From Eulemur rufifrons (taxonomy: Eukaryota; Chordata; Mammalia; Primates; Lemuridae): DNA of 64,000 bases. Under the pieces are notes generated by a model, which was given only the letters and a program-made list of their open reading frames with translations, searched no databases and was not told the DNA's origin. This document shows positions 11,945 through 23,067 of the stretch, piece by piece (the stretch's first letter is position 1; each line of letters starts with the position of its first letter). The position numbers and the translations under genes are program-made. Where the stretch lies: assembly GCF_041146395.1 (NCBI RefSeq), contig NC_091001.1, positions 102,632,965 through 102,696,964 of the forward strand, in the 5' to 3' direction.

Positions 11945-12330
11945 GCCTATACATCCATTCATTTATTCAGTCAGTAATACAGGCACTGATTAACATAATT
12001 ATCATACCACAAAACATTTAATAAATATCCATTGTGTGCTGGCCACTATGCTAGGAATTATGAGAGATACAGAAATAAATTAAATGTCTACTCTACTATT
12101 AAGGATTTTTACAAGCTTAATAGAAGAGTAGGACAAGGGCACAAATAATAATAATACAAAGTACAGAGTGTTAAGTGACACAAACTGCACTCACTGAAAT
12201 GCATTGTGGGTTGAATGACAGGAGAAGTCACTTTAGCAGGGGAATTAGGACAGGCTTCGTAGACGAGATGCTATTTAAGTTAAAGCTTGGAAAGGAGCTG
12301 GAATTGGAGAGATGAGGAAGACAAGGGCTT
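11945..12330 (-). mobile_element. L2 LINE 3' end
   Basis: Read as the reverse complement of L2: TTAATAAATATCCATTGTGTG, TGGCCACTATGCTAGGAATTATG, then a decayed body with AGAGTGTTAAGTGACAC and ACAGGCTTCGTAGACGAGATGCTATTTAAG. L2 is an ancient LINE and this copy is non-coding. Confidence 0.65.
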
Positions 12331-12394
12331 TTCAGACAATCTGCTGCTCCTCTCCTTGCAATAAACACTAAGCCACAAAACTGTAGATCCACGG

Positions 12395-12555
12395 CATTTA
12401 AGAGCTGCCATCCTCTCACCTTACCATGGGGAAGCTGAGACCCAGAAAGAGGAATTAGCCTCGGTTCACAAGGTTGATTAGTGGCAAGTCCAAGCTGAAA
12501 ATTAATGTTGCCTAACTCCCAGCCCAGAGTTCATCTGCTTCCTCATTAACACTCA
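12395..12555 (-). mobile_element. MIR SINE fragment
   Basis: ATGGGGAAGCTGAGACCCAGA, then TTCACAAGGTTGATTAGTGGCAAGTCCAAGCTG and CTAACTCCCAGCCCAGAGTTC, match MIR in reverse orientation. Confidence 0.65.
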
Positions 12556-13724
12556 CTGAACAGCAAGTGTCTGCTTAATGTCCTGTTTAGATATTCATTT
12601 TCCACATGTCTAGTTTAGCAGAGCTAAATTACAACAGGACCTGACCACCAATTACTTTGTTTGCATTTGGCATAAACATGATACATGGCTGGTGCTAGTG
12701 TCTAGTCTAAGTTGAAGCATGGTGGTCACCCACACAAATTATATATAATTCCCCATCACTGCTCCAATATGGGTCCTGATACTGAGATTAGTTCCATACC
12801 CAACTATTAATATTTTCCCTGCAAATGTTCTTTATTTGATTCTGCCAATATTTACTGTGTTGTCCTTACAGTAGCAAAATTAGACACCTAGAAGGTACTC
12901 GGTTTTATATTTTTTACCTTAGGCCTAAATAATTGGATGAATGGATGGCTCTTTTGTGTCATTTATTAGCAACAGACAGGGAAGTGGCTCTCAAAGATAC
13001 AAAAAGATTAACTTCCAACCCTGGGAGGAAAAACTGAGATTTCTGGCATTCTGAAAAGTCTGACAAAAACCCAACAGATGAGCAGATGACAAGTGAACAG
13101 TTCTGGTGGTCTGACAAATTAGGCACAAGGCTAATTTGGGGGGAAAGGCAGGCAAAGGCCCAAATCTAAGAGTTCTAGGAATTTGAAGCAGGAAGAAGCA
13201 ACATAGGAGCTTGCCCTTCAAAGCCAGATATGAATAAAGGGAAAGATATTTTCTGGTTCCTCCCTTTCTTCCTGTTCCCTCTCCCACCCATGAAAAAACT
13301 ACACTAATAATTGCAGGCCAGTATGCGTTAAAAGTGGAGCCTGGTTGTAGCTCTCTGACTCTGTTTTGCTGGCCCTTCCATTCAAAGGACCACATCGGGG
13401 TAAAATCCAAGATGCACGCTGAGCTTGGTAATGAAACAGAGCAGCTGGCCTCATGGTCTGCTTTAGGCTGAGGCCCAACTGCTTCATAAAGAGTGTTCCA
13501 CACAGTTCAGATGATTTTGTCAGAATTCTGTGCAGTGGGTTTTTGTGCCAAATCTCAGTTAATAATAATGTGCTTTTCAATGCTGTTTTCCCTAACTCTT
13601 TGCAAGTATGTCTCCCTGGGGAACCCATGAGGAGCGGTGGCTGTGATCCAAGCACAAAGCAGGTATTCCTGAAATCGCAGGTCATTACAACATCAAGGTA
13701 CTCCAGAATCTACCTATTTTTTCT
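12556..13724. other. About 1.2 kb without a recognised feature
   Basis: The 170-codon (12991-13503) and 128-codon (13299-13685) minus-strand frames overlap each other. They lack splice signals or a recognisable product and are within the length range expected by chance. Confidence 0.4.
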
Positions 13725-13900
13725 GATGCAAGAGATACCCAGATGTAAATCTCAGATCTGCCACTTCCTAGAAATATAAATTTGGGCAGTTTCCTAATGT
13801 GTAAAGGAAGGATCATAACAAAAATTACGTTACAGGACTGTAGAAGTGAATCCCATTTGTAAACTGTAAAGAAATGTGCAGATATTAATATATCATGTTG
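13725..13900 (+). mobile_element. MIR SINE
   Basis: TAAATCTCAGATCTGCCACTTCCTAG, TTGGGCAGTTTCCTAATGTGTAAA and GTTACAGGACTGTAGAAGTGAAT follow MIR in order, ending in a tail with ACTGTAAAGAAATGTGCAG. Confidence 0.7.
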
Positions 13901-13959
13901 TATAAAAGACACCAACTGCAGGATCAGAGAGGAATGTTTTAAGTATGTAATCTGCTCCT

Positions 13960-14110
13960 TAGTAGCAAACTCACTGTCCTGGCTTTCAGTATCCACAACC
14001 GTGAAATGGGTTGAATAATACCTTCCTTGGAAGGTTGTGTTAAGTTTAGATAATGTTTATAAAGTATCTGAAAAATTGTAGTCATTTCTTAATGTTTCTT
14101 CTTATTAGTG
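13960..14110 (+). mobile_element. MIR SINE fragment
   Basis: ACCGTGAAATGGGTTGAATAATACC and GGAAGGTTGTGTTAAGTTTAGATAATG with AAAGTATCTGAAAAATTGTAGT resemble the 3' half of a second MIR. Confidence 0.5.
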
Positions 14111-14186
14111 TATGTGCTGTTCTTATTCATATTTCTACTATATTAGTGTTGAACAAGTAGGGCTGATGAACAGAAATGGCCTAGAG

Positions 14187-14379
14187 CAGTGGTATCCAAC
14201 CTTTTTGGCACCAGGGACCATTTTCATGGAAGACAATTTTTCCATGGACTGGGGAGGTGGGGCATGGTTTCGGGATGATTCAAGCACATTACATTTATTG
14301 TGCACTTTATTTGTATTATTTTTACGTTGTAATATATAATGAAATAATTATACAACTCACCATAGGTTGGGGACCCATG
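14187..14379. mobile_element. Short hAT-Charlie (MER1-like) element with intact target duplication
   Basis: The left end CAGTGGTATCCAACC pairs with the right end, whose reverse complement is CATGGGTCCCCAACC. The text TTTTTGGCACCAGGGACCA and CATGGACTGGGGAGGTGGGG is that of the MER1/Charlie3 group. Flanking 8-mers GCCTAGAG (14179-14186) and ACCTAGAG (14380-14387) are the target duplication with one change. At 193 bp it is an internally deleted copy with no coding capacity. Confidence 0.9.
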
Positions 14380-14387
14380 ACCTAGAG

Positions 14388-15166
14388 AACTATGCTTCTT
14401 TGACAGAGGCTATCTTTGGAACAGGCTGCTTTCAGATGTTATTGCACCAACCTGGGGCATAGATAGATCAGGCAAAGGAAGAAGCCCACAGTGAAGTCCA
14501 ACTTCGCACCAGCATCATCAGAAATCTTTCCCTCCATTCAATGTCTCCCTTAAAGTTTTTGCATGGAAGTAGCCGCCTCCCACAGGCACATTCAGCAAAT
14601 CATAGGACCTTCTGGAAGGCTGGAATCCTCTATCTCAGCTCCACTGTGACCAGGCTGCTGTGCTTGGGGCCCTGCCACGCACCCAGTATCATTTAGCTTT
14701 AACCGAATCACTGTCTCTGGCCCAGCATTGGTTCAGAAGTGAGAAATGCCCAATATTCATAAAACACAGCCAGTGCCCAGCCAAGCCAACTGCTCCCATT
14801 CCAGTAATCACACCTCAGTGGGAGGACCTCTATGTCTGAGGATTTGACCTCTCAGCTTGGAAGAGCAGGAATTGATCACTAACGTCAAACTCGTGACCTG
14901 GAGCCCTGACACAGATAAGCAAGCAGTCAAGCCAGTGCCCTTTCCCTTTGGGTTTGCCCAAGTAATCAAAAAGACAATTACTACTCAAGAAGTGAAATGA
15001 CTTAGCTCATCTTGGAACTTTTTCAGGTGACCAATCAATCACTCTTGTACGTACTAAGTGCTCAGCTCAGTGCCACAGAGTGGTAAAAGGCCTGCGTTCA
15101 AAGAGATGACCATCCAGCTTCTTTTGCTGGAAAAGCAGTCGCCAGGCAGCATGTTTTCTTGGCATG
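14388..15166. other. Unique sequence, nothing recognised
   Basis: A GC-balanced stretch with no convincing exon or repeat. The end (15050-15110) weakly recalls L2. Confidence 0.45.
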
Positions 15167-15577
15167 TGTATTAGTCCATTTGCACTGCTATAATGAAAAT
15201 ACCTGAGGCCGGGTAATTTATAAAGCATAAAGGTTTATTTGGCTCATGGTTCTGCAGTCTGTACAAGAACTATGGCACGAGCATCTGCTTCTGCTGAGGG
15301 CCTCAGGGAGCTTCCAATCCAGGTGGAAGGTGAAGGGGAGCAGGTGTGTCACATGGTGAGAGCAGGAGCAGGAGAGAGGAGGTGGTGCCAGGCTCTTTTA
15401 AACAACCAGCTCGAGTGAACTAAAAAAGCGAGAAATCGCTCTCTTGCGGGGAGGACACCAAGCCTTTTATGAAGGTTCTGCCCTCATGACCCAAACATCT
15501 CCCACCAGGCCCACATTCAACACTGGGGATCAATTTCAACATGAGATTTGGAGGGGCCAAACATCCAAACCATATCA
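15167..15577 (-). mobile_element. Solo MaLR LTR (THE1/MST group)
   Basis: The plus strand begins TGTATTAGTCCATTTGCACTG with AATTTATAAAGCATAAAGGTTTATTTGGCTCA, and ends with TGAGATTTGGAGGGGCCAAACATCCAAACCATATCA. Both are hallmarks of a THE1/MST LTR read backwards. The poly(A) region (TTTATT in plus) lies near 15233. Length 411 bp fits a complete LTR. No internal retroviral sequence flanks it. The 5-bp target duplication is not clear. Confidence 0.92.
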
Positions 15578-15729
15578 AAATGCTTTTAATTTTTTTTTGC
15601 TCATGAATTTACTCAATCTAAATTGCTAGGCCATTTTTTAACCTTAATTCTCTGCTTCTTCCTGTGGATTCTAAACAACAAAAACAAACTACATATAAGT
15701 TCTGTATACTGTCTTATAAATTAGAGGAT

Positions 15730-15880
15730 TTGTTCCCTGGTCTGTCACCATCTGGTTATGTAACCGAGAGCAAATTACATCCTTTCTCTGGGCCTCATTT
15801 TCCTTATCTGAAAGAGAAGTGTATTAATGATCTTTTAGGTCTTATTCAGGATTATAATACTAGAATTCTTCCAATAGAAG
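15730..15880 (+). mobile_element. MIR SINE
   Basis: TCTGGTTATGTAACCGAGAGCAAATTACATCC and CTCTGGGCCTCATTTTCCTTATCTG match the MIR core in forward orientation; the tail is decayed. Confidence 0.65.
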
Positions 15881-16379
15881 CTCTCCTGTAGGCTTGGACC
15901 TCCCCCACCCTCCACCCCACCAAAAGCTAGCTTTCTGACTGGTGAATTAAAATGATATTTCATAGAATACCTGTGGTTGCTAAGTGGCTGAGAATTTTAA
16001 GAATCAAGATAGAAATACTAATAAGGCCAGTGACATTTCATACAAAGCATTTGAACAGTGCTTTATCGCCTTCAAAGTGTTACAACATTCATTGATCCAT
16101 TCTGTTCATGTGAACCAGAGTCATACATTTAATTAGCGACATGCAGGAGCAGCCAGCCTGCTGCAAACTGAGAGTTATAAAACCACGGTTAAGTGTGTAC
16201 TAAAATCCTAACTGTGCCAGCTGCTGCAGACAGCCATAATTGGGCTTTACTTTCCTTCTGTGTCAAATGCTGCCCGGCACAAATGTGAACAGGCACAGCT
16301 GAACAGACAAATCCATAAATACTTGAGCTTTGCTGCAATCCAGAAAGGTTCTAAAAATCACTAAGAGAAGAAAAGTTGT
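15881..16379. other. Non-repeat stretch
   Basis: No gene. 16130-16340 is repeat-free and contains two CAGCTG E-boxes (CCAGCTGCTG and ACAGCTGAAC); see the findings. Confidence 0.4.
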
Positions 16380-16475
16380 TGATTTCTAGCAAGTCCCTCC
16401 TCTCTCTGGGCCTCAGTTTCTTCATCTGTAAACTGAGGGAAGAGTAAACCTCTTAGGCCCCTTCTCCATTCACCA
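16380..16475 (+). mobile_element. MIR core fragment
   Basis: AGCAAGTCCCTCCTCTCTCTGGGCCTCAGTTTCTTCATCTGTAAACTGAGGGA is the MIR core in forward orientation. Confidence 0.7.
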
Positions 16476-16689
16476 TTCTGAGAGCTCTCACTGTATCACA
16501 CCATCCATGATCTAGGCAGGCTCTTGTTTCCCTCATCTCACCTCCCACTCAGATAAAGCTTGGAGTAGAGGGTGGCCCACATTTGGACTGAGGCCGATGA
16601 GTGGCTAGGAAAGGCATTTCATGGAGTAGAAAGAGCATTAGACATTGATTAGGAGTCCTGGGTGTCTTGATCCAGCCCTGACCTGGACT

Positions 16690-16915
16690 GAATAACAGCA
16701 AGCATCATTCATTGAATGACAAATGATTTATGGGTGCTAGCACTGCACTCGGTGCTCTGTTTGACTCACAATAGCTTTGAGAAGTAGGTATAATTAGCCC
16801 CATTTTACAAGCGAGGGAAACCAAAGCTCAGAAATGCTAAATAACTTGTTCAAGAACCCAGAACTGGTAGGAAGCAGAATCCAAACTGTGAATACCTCAT
16901 CCTCTTAGAAATCAT
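16690..16915 (-). mobile_element. MIR SINE, reverse orientation
   Basis: The segment reads GGTGCTAGCACTGCACTCGGTGCTC, then AGAAGTAGGTATAATTAGCCCCATTTTACAAGC, AGAAATGCTAAATAACTTGTTCAAG and GGTAGGAAGCAGAATCCAAACTG. This is the reverse complement of a nearly whole MIR. Confidence 0.85.
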
Positions 16916-17789
16916 GTGTTATTTCTTTCGGGACCTCAAATTCTCCCACAAAGAATGCATTCATTTGAAACCACTTTATCGGGAAAGTTAATAATCAGCA
17001 AAAATAGAAAATGACTTTGAAGAAACATCTTATAAATCCAAGGAGAAATAGTTATGTCCTGTGAAAAGAAAGTTAAGCCTCCAAACAGCTGGGTAAATTC
17101 CCTAAACTTCTTATCCCCTGTCAGTCCTCTGATAAAAATTGCACTGATAAAACAGTGCACTAATACACCCCTCCAAGAGTGGGCACAGTAGGGGACCAGA
17201 GCTTCTGGAGAATTTTCTTCATTACTACCACCCCTCAATTGCCCTGACTCAGATTTTCTTGCTCCCACCAAGCGGCCAATGTAGCAAGACATGATATTCT
17301 TCTTGAGTTGTTTGGTCTTAACATTCACACATCGTCTCAGCCCACTTCGTTGTGAACACAAACTAGAAGGAAGCTGGGTTTGGCTTTTTTGCTCTAAGAA
17401 GCATCCCCAGAAAGCTGCATGCTTTGATCTCTTCTGGGAAACAATGTAACACAGAGAAACTCTAAAGTGAAAAGTGGAAACAGATCTCCACATTTGTTAA
17501 AGAAAGTAGATATATAGCTGCAAATTCTTGAAAAGTCTTCTACCTGCTCACTTTTAAAACCACTAACCACCATTTTTTATTTCATTGTTTGACTTGTCTA
17601 ATGACATAATATAACAAAAATTTCAGCTCCACCTATAACAAATTAGTATGAAACTTCATGGTTTGCAATGGTTTTCACATGTGCTCTGACATTAAATCAT
17701 TACAAAGTATCTCTCATACTGGATGTACTACTTTTTTTTCAGTGAGAAAGCTAGCATGCACAGATGTGACTGATTCACTCCAGGTATCA
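16916..17789. other. Unique sequence containing the longest open frame
   Basis: A 185-codon minus-strand frame (16936-17493) is the longest in the window. I see no family motif, and its edges carry no splice or poly(A) signals. It could be chance or an old viral or repeat relic. Confidence 0.35.
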
Positions 17790-18233
17790 TCTCTAATAAG
17801 TGATTGAGCTCACCAAGAATCCAGTTGTTCCGACTCCAGGTATCACCACATTACTCCCAGAGTCTAAAGTTCTTTATCTGCAAAGTTCCATGACTTTGCC
17901 CACCTTAGTACAGACTGCTAATTTCTTACCAAAGTGTAATTATTACATGAGACATCCACAAGTCTCCTTAAAAGAGAGAGAGTATCCTCTCTTCTCCTCC
18001 AAGCTCAAACACTCATCATAAACCTTGCTGGTGTGAGGGCTGTAACCTACAAACTCCATGGAGGAAAGCTCTAAGGCCTCTGCCTCCTCCATGGCTGTAG
18101 AATCACTATATTAGCCTTGGATCTCTACTTCCTGGCTTCTTTTACTTTGGAAAGAAATAAATATATATCTTGTGTAAGTCTCCGATTTGGGGATTTCTGT
18201 CATTCACTGTTGAATATGAACCTAACTGATACA
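17790..18233 (+). mobile_element. Probable LTR 3' part
   Basis: The block carries a pyrimidine-rich coding-free stretch, an AATAAA at about 18156 and a downstream GTGTAAGTCTCCGATTTGGGG, and ends in GAACCTAACTGATACA. This arrangement is typical of MaLR/ERVL-type LTR 3' ends. The family is not identified and the left boundary is a guess. Confidence 0.4.
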
Positions 18234-18345
18234 CCTGCCTCACAAGATTCTTATCAGAACTAGGAGAAGATAATCAACATCAATAGATGTCAAATGTAGA
18301 TAAGATGTATTTCCTTCTCCTCTGAGTCCCACCATATATCTTACA

Positions 18346-18384
18346 TGTGCGGGTATGTGTGTGTGCATATGTATGTGTGTGTAT
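18346..18384. repeat. Interrupted (GT)n microsatellite
   Basis: GTGTGTGTGCATATGTATGTGTGTGTATTT: alternating purine-pyrimidine units with breaks. Confidence 0.75.
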
Positions 18385-19009
18385 TTTATAAGCTATTGTA
18401 TGGTATTTTATACAACCTCACTGGGACTTCTAAAAGTCAAGGAGGACCTTATATAATTATACTCCGTGGCACAGGTGCCAAGCACAGTGCCTGAAACAAA
18501 GCATCTTTGTGGATTGGAAATGGACCCTGAAGCGGGTATATAAAATGTAAGAGTCAGTGCAAATGCAAGGACTTTAAAAATGCATTGTTATTTTAGGATA
18601 CTACATATTAAACTAAAGAAAATCTGAAATAAACAAAATATTACATCTCTATGCTTTCTGTAACATGGGAACAGTAATTGTGACTGCATGGATCAATGGT
18701 ATGTATTTAGTCTTAGTCACTGAACTGATTCTATTTTAAAAGAAAATGTTCAATCTAATGCAAACACAAAGTAACTTGAGACTAATTACTCTTTCTTCTT
18801 AATGCAGAACAGAGAAGCAGGTCTATGATCTCAAATACCATAAAACTGAGAGAAGAACACTCTACTAACTATTTAAGGTCTGTGGGTGGTAAAACATACA
18901 GGAAGTGACACTTGCTTTAAAGAATGGCCCTACATATATAGAAAACATGTATGGATGCCTCAACATTAGAGTCTGAATTATGGCAGGCCCTCAGTATTAA
19001 AGAGACATA
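18385..19009. other. AT-rich sequence, nothing recognised
   Basis: No exon-like or repeat-like segment that I can support. Confidence 0.4.
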
Positions 19010-19320
19010 TATCATATGGCCCTGCACTCAAGGAAATCAAAGTAGTGTGGAGATCAGCATGCAAGTAAACAACCACATACAGTAAGATTACCATTGTATT
19101 GAGCACATAGGAAGCATAGGAAAAGTGGCAAATGTATTTTCTTGGTAAAGAAATAAAATACATCATAGAGAAGCATTTGAATTGAAATTTGATAGTGACT
19201 AAAGCTTCCCCAAAGGGCAGAGTAAGGGGACACAGCAGGAAAACAGAACACTGTGTGCAGCGTGTGGGCTGGAGAGGGCGTAGGACTGCAACTTAGGATT
19301 TGAAAGAGCCTCGCATATTT
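19010..19320 (-). mobile_element. L2 LINE fragment
   Basis: GGCCCTGCACTCAAGGAAATCAAAGTAGTGTGGAGATCAGCATGCAAGTAAACAACCACATACAG is the reverse-strand L2 text 'ccctgccctcaaggagctcacagtc...aagtaaac'. The rest is decayed, with a trace near CTTCCCCAAAGGGCAGAGTAAG. Confidence 0.55.
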
Positions 19321-20254
19321 AAGGAGACAAGTTATCAAGTTAGATCACATGGTCTTCCTCCCTTGATAATAAATTACTCACCTCATGTGAATTTTGTTTT
19401 TGGGGTTTAAGACAATTCCCAGAAATCCATAAAGGTGGGAGTTGGCGGGTTTCTTGCTTATGTTAGCCACACACTAATAAAGAGAAATGAGAAAATGCAA
19501 CGTTCATATCACATCGAGTTTTCTCCCTAACCTATGGTGGAGAAGTATGAGTCACCAAGAAGCTCTGGTATCCTCACAAAGGCTCAATCTTCTTTACTTC
19601 TTCAGATTTTCATGATGGATTATCCTTCCCATTTCATATGTTTACCAAATGTGTAGAGTGAAGAAAAGCTAAATGCCAGGTTCCCAGAATAAACAGGGAA
19701 ATGGCACCCTCAGAAACCATTTACCTTTCCAGTAAGTAATTGTTTTATTTTAGACTTTCAGTGGAATGTTTTTTTAATTGCTGTTTTTCTGTATCAAAAC
19801 ATTATGTTTACATGTTATGAAAATTATTAAAAAAAAATTAATGAATGAGAAATCTTTTCATAAGCCCAAAGAATCTCTCATTTTGACATGAATGACTTGT
19901 CCCAACTATACTGATTCCACACTATAATTTAAACATAGTATGTGTCTTTTATCCCCAGGTTTTAAGGATTTGGATTTTAATCATTAGTCTACTAAAAAAT
20001 GTCCAGTATAAAATATTGACCAAATAATAAATGCTTGCACAAGCACTTAAGGAGGATAGGAAGTTAAGAGAAGAACCTTTGTTTTTCCCCATTCCTTACA
20101 GATTTGAGGAGTATATACAGAAAATGATAAGATAGAGAGAAAATTATTATGCAGTAGAGGCAAGAGTATCATTTCCCTTCTCTCTGAGATCGCAGTCTTC
20201 TGCTATCTATTTTCTAATACTTGTAAAGAATTTATGTACATAAATATAATAAAT
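19321..20254. other. AT-rich sequence, nothing recognised
   Basis: Only short open frames and no named repeat. Confidence 0.4.
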
Positions 20255-20300
20255 AATATATTTTATATATGTGTGTGTGTGTATATATGTATATAAATAA
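20255..20300. repeat. (TA)n/(TG)n low-complexity stretch
   Basis: TATATTTTATATATGTGTGTGTGTGTATATATGTATATA, a mixed dinucleotide repeat. Confidence 0.8.
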
Positions 20301-20339
20301 AAGAGGGAAACTCCAAGCATAGCAAGATGATCTTTCTGA

Positions 20340-21746
20340 GTTGAGGTGACAAATTAAAGTCCAGGGAAGATGAGGCAGCATGAAGTTGCAAGGAAGAGCT
20401 CTAGAGAGGACTGTACTATGGAAGAGAACTCCAAAAACCTGATCGAAATCTCCCTGAGTCTTTGGTGATTACTTATCTGTGTTTGCATATGATTAAACTG
20501 CACAATACCAAGGAAATCATGGCTGGGGAGGTAGAAATTGAACAATTTCCAAATGATGTACAACGTGAGAATATAGTAATCTTTAATCAGGCAGAAAAAA
20601 ACGTCATTGACCACCTGGGACATTCAGAACAGATACACAAGGGTGATACCTTAGTAGGAGAGCTATATTTTCCCTAAAATAAATTCCATCTAGGCCTGCT
20701 ATAACAAAATTTAAAAACAAGGCTTAGCAAGTAAATTATCTTCTGACCAGATTAAAGCCCAATGCTATTTAGGTGAAATAGCAAAATCCAGTCATTCAAC
20801 AATGTGGTATTTGCTTTGTCCAGAATTCACTTAATATTATACAACATGCCTCCTAGAAGGAAAAAAAACCATAATCAGGAGAAAATCAGTCTATAAAAAA
20901 TAGATTCAAAGATGATAGAATTAGCAAGGAAATATTCCAAAATGGCAATTATAAATATGCTCAATGTATTGGGATTTGGTGGTGAAGGGAAGAGGAACAC
21001 AATGAGGAATAAAATAGAAGATATTTTTAAGAATAAAAATGAAACTTCTAGAGTTGAACAATGACATATTTAAACTCAAGATGAAATTAACAAAAAATTA
21101 GACATTACAGAAGAAAATATCAGTGAACTTGAGGTATAATTATAGAAACTATCTGAAAATGATGCACAGAGAGAAAAACACTGGAAAAAAATAATAGATT
21201 TGTGAGACAATATCAAGTCATCTATCAATATGTAATTAAGGTACCAGAAAGAGGAAACACAAAAATTGTTTAAATATATAATGGCCAAATATTTTCCAAA
21301 TTTGATGAAAACTGTAACAACACAGAACCAAGAAGTTCAACAAACCCAAGCAAGATAAGCACAAACAAAAACCACACCAAGGAATATCATAGAAAAATGG
21401 CTACAATCCAGATATAAAAAGAAAATCTTCAAGGTAGTCAGTTTTAAAGATGCATTATATACAGACAAAGACAGCCTAGGGTAATGTCCGTAGAAAACTA
21501 CAGGCATCTCATCAAAAACTACGCAAACCAGGAGGCAATGGATCAACATCTTCAAAGTGCTTTAAAGGGAAAAAACACTCAACATAGTATTCTATTCACG
21601 GTAAAAATATCTTTCAAAAAATGTAAGCAAAAGAAAGAATTTTTCAGACAAATAAAATTTGAGATTATTTGTCTTCAGAAAACCTGAACTTCCAAAAAAA
21701 TACTAAATTCTTCAGTTAGAGAGAAAATAATACCATATAGAAATGA
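20340..21746 (+). mobile_element. Old L1 (L1ME/HAL1 type), 5' UTR and ORF1 relic, left part
   Basis: The text matches the 5' region and ORF1 of an old mammalian L1: GTGAAATAGCAAAATCCAGTCATTCAACAATG, AGAATTCACTTAATATTATACAACATGCC, then ORF1 traces ATGGCCAAATATTTTCCAAATTTGATGAAAACTGTAAC, GAAGTTCAACAAACCCAAGCA, and AAAACTACGCAAACCAGGAGGCAATGGATCAACATCTTCAAAGTGC. Stops in all frames make it non-coding. A younger L1 interrupts it at 21746. Confidence 0.8.
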
Positions 21747-23067
21747 GTCTAGTAAAATAAATGACCAAGTTATCTTCAACAAAACAGACAGCAACAATAC
21801 ACTGGGGAAAAGTATGCCCTATTCAATAAATGGTGCTGGAAAAATAGGATGGCCACATGCAGAAGAATGAAACAGGACCACTATCTCTCACCATATACAA
21901 AAATTAATTCAAGATGAATAAAAGACTTAAATGTAAGGCATAAACCATAAAAATTCTAGAAGAAAACTTAGGAAAAAATTTTTCTAGACATCAGCCTAGG
22001 CAAAGAATTTATAACTAAGACCCCGAAAGCAAATACAGCAACAGTAAAAATAAATAAATGGGACTTAATTAAATTAAAAATCTTCTGCACAGCAAAGGAA
22101 ATAATCAACAGAATTAATAAACAACCTATAGAATGGCAGAAAATATTCACAAACTATACATCCAACAAAGGACTAATGTGCAGAATCTACAAAGAACTCA
22201 AATAAATCAGCAGGAAGACAAAAACACAACCCCATCAAAAAGTAGACAAAAGACATGAACAGAAGTTTTTCAAAAGAAGATAGACAAATGGCCAAGAAAC
22301 ATGAAAAAATGCTCAACATCACTAATCATAAGGGAAATGCAAATTAAAACTACCTTGCCCCTATTAGAATGGTCATCATTATAAAGTCAAAAAACAATAG
22401 ATGCCTGCGTGGGTGCAGAGAGAAACGAGTGCTTATACACTATTGGTGGGACTGCAAATTAGTACAACTTCTAAGGAAAACAGAATAGGATTCCTCAAAG
22501 AATTAAATGTAGACCTACCATTCAATCCAGCAATCCTACTTCTGGGTATCTACCCAAGGGAAAAGAAGTCATTTTAACAAAAAGACATCTGCACTCAAAT
22601 GTTTATTGCAGCACAATTCACAATTGCAAAGATGTAGAATCAACCTAAGTGCTCATCAATTCACAAGTGGATAAAGAAAATATGGTGTATATATGCCATG
22701 GAGTACTACTCAGCCATTAATAGTAATGAAATAATGTCATTTACTGCAACCTGGATGAAACTGGGGACCATTATCCTAAGTGCGGTATCTCAAGAATGGA
22801 AAACCAAACACCATATGTTCTCACTAAAAAATAGGAGCTGAACAATGTGTACACATGGTAAAAAGAGATATAAAGGACAGTGGAAACCACAAGGGGGAAG
22901 GTGGGAAGGGAGTTGTGGGATAAAAATTTACCTAATGGGTGCAATGAACACCATTCTGTTGACACTAAAAAGGCAGGCCACCAAAAAAGCCGTGACTTAA
23001 ACATTATATAAGGTATCCATGTAACAAAAATATTTGTATCCCCTTAATATTTTGAAAGTTAAAAAAA
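21747..23067 (+). mobile_element. Younger L1, 5'-truncated, nested in the older one
   Basis: It starts within late ORF2 (ATCTTCAACAAAACAGACA, ACACTGGGGAAAAGTATGCC) and follows the ORF2 C-terminal part, including TCCAGCAATCCTACTTCTGGGTATCTACCCAA and ATGCCATGGAGTACTACTCAGCCATTAATAG. It ends in a short 3' UTR (GTAACAAAAATATTTGTATCCCCTTAATATTTTGAAAGTTAAAAAAA). The 7-bp target duplication GAAATGA lies at 21740-21746 and 23069-23075. Frames are broken throughout. It is clearly younger than its host element. Confidence 0.9.

Noticed and set aside
12991..13503. 170-codon minus-strand open frame
   Set aside because: It overlaps another frame on the same strand, has no family resemblance, and lies within chance length.
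16936..17493. 185-codon minus-strand open frame, longest in the window
   Set aside because: With this base composition and 128,000 codons read over six frames, about one frame of this length is expected by chance. No motif, splice signal or poly(A) context supports it.
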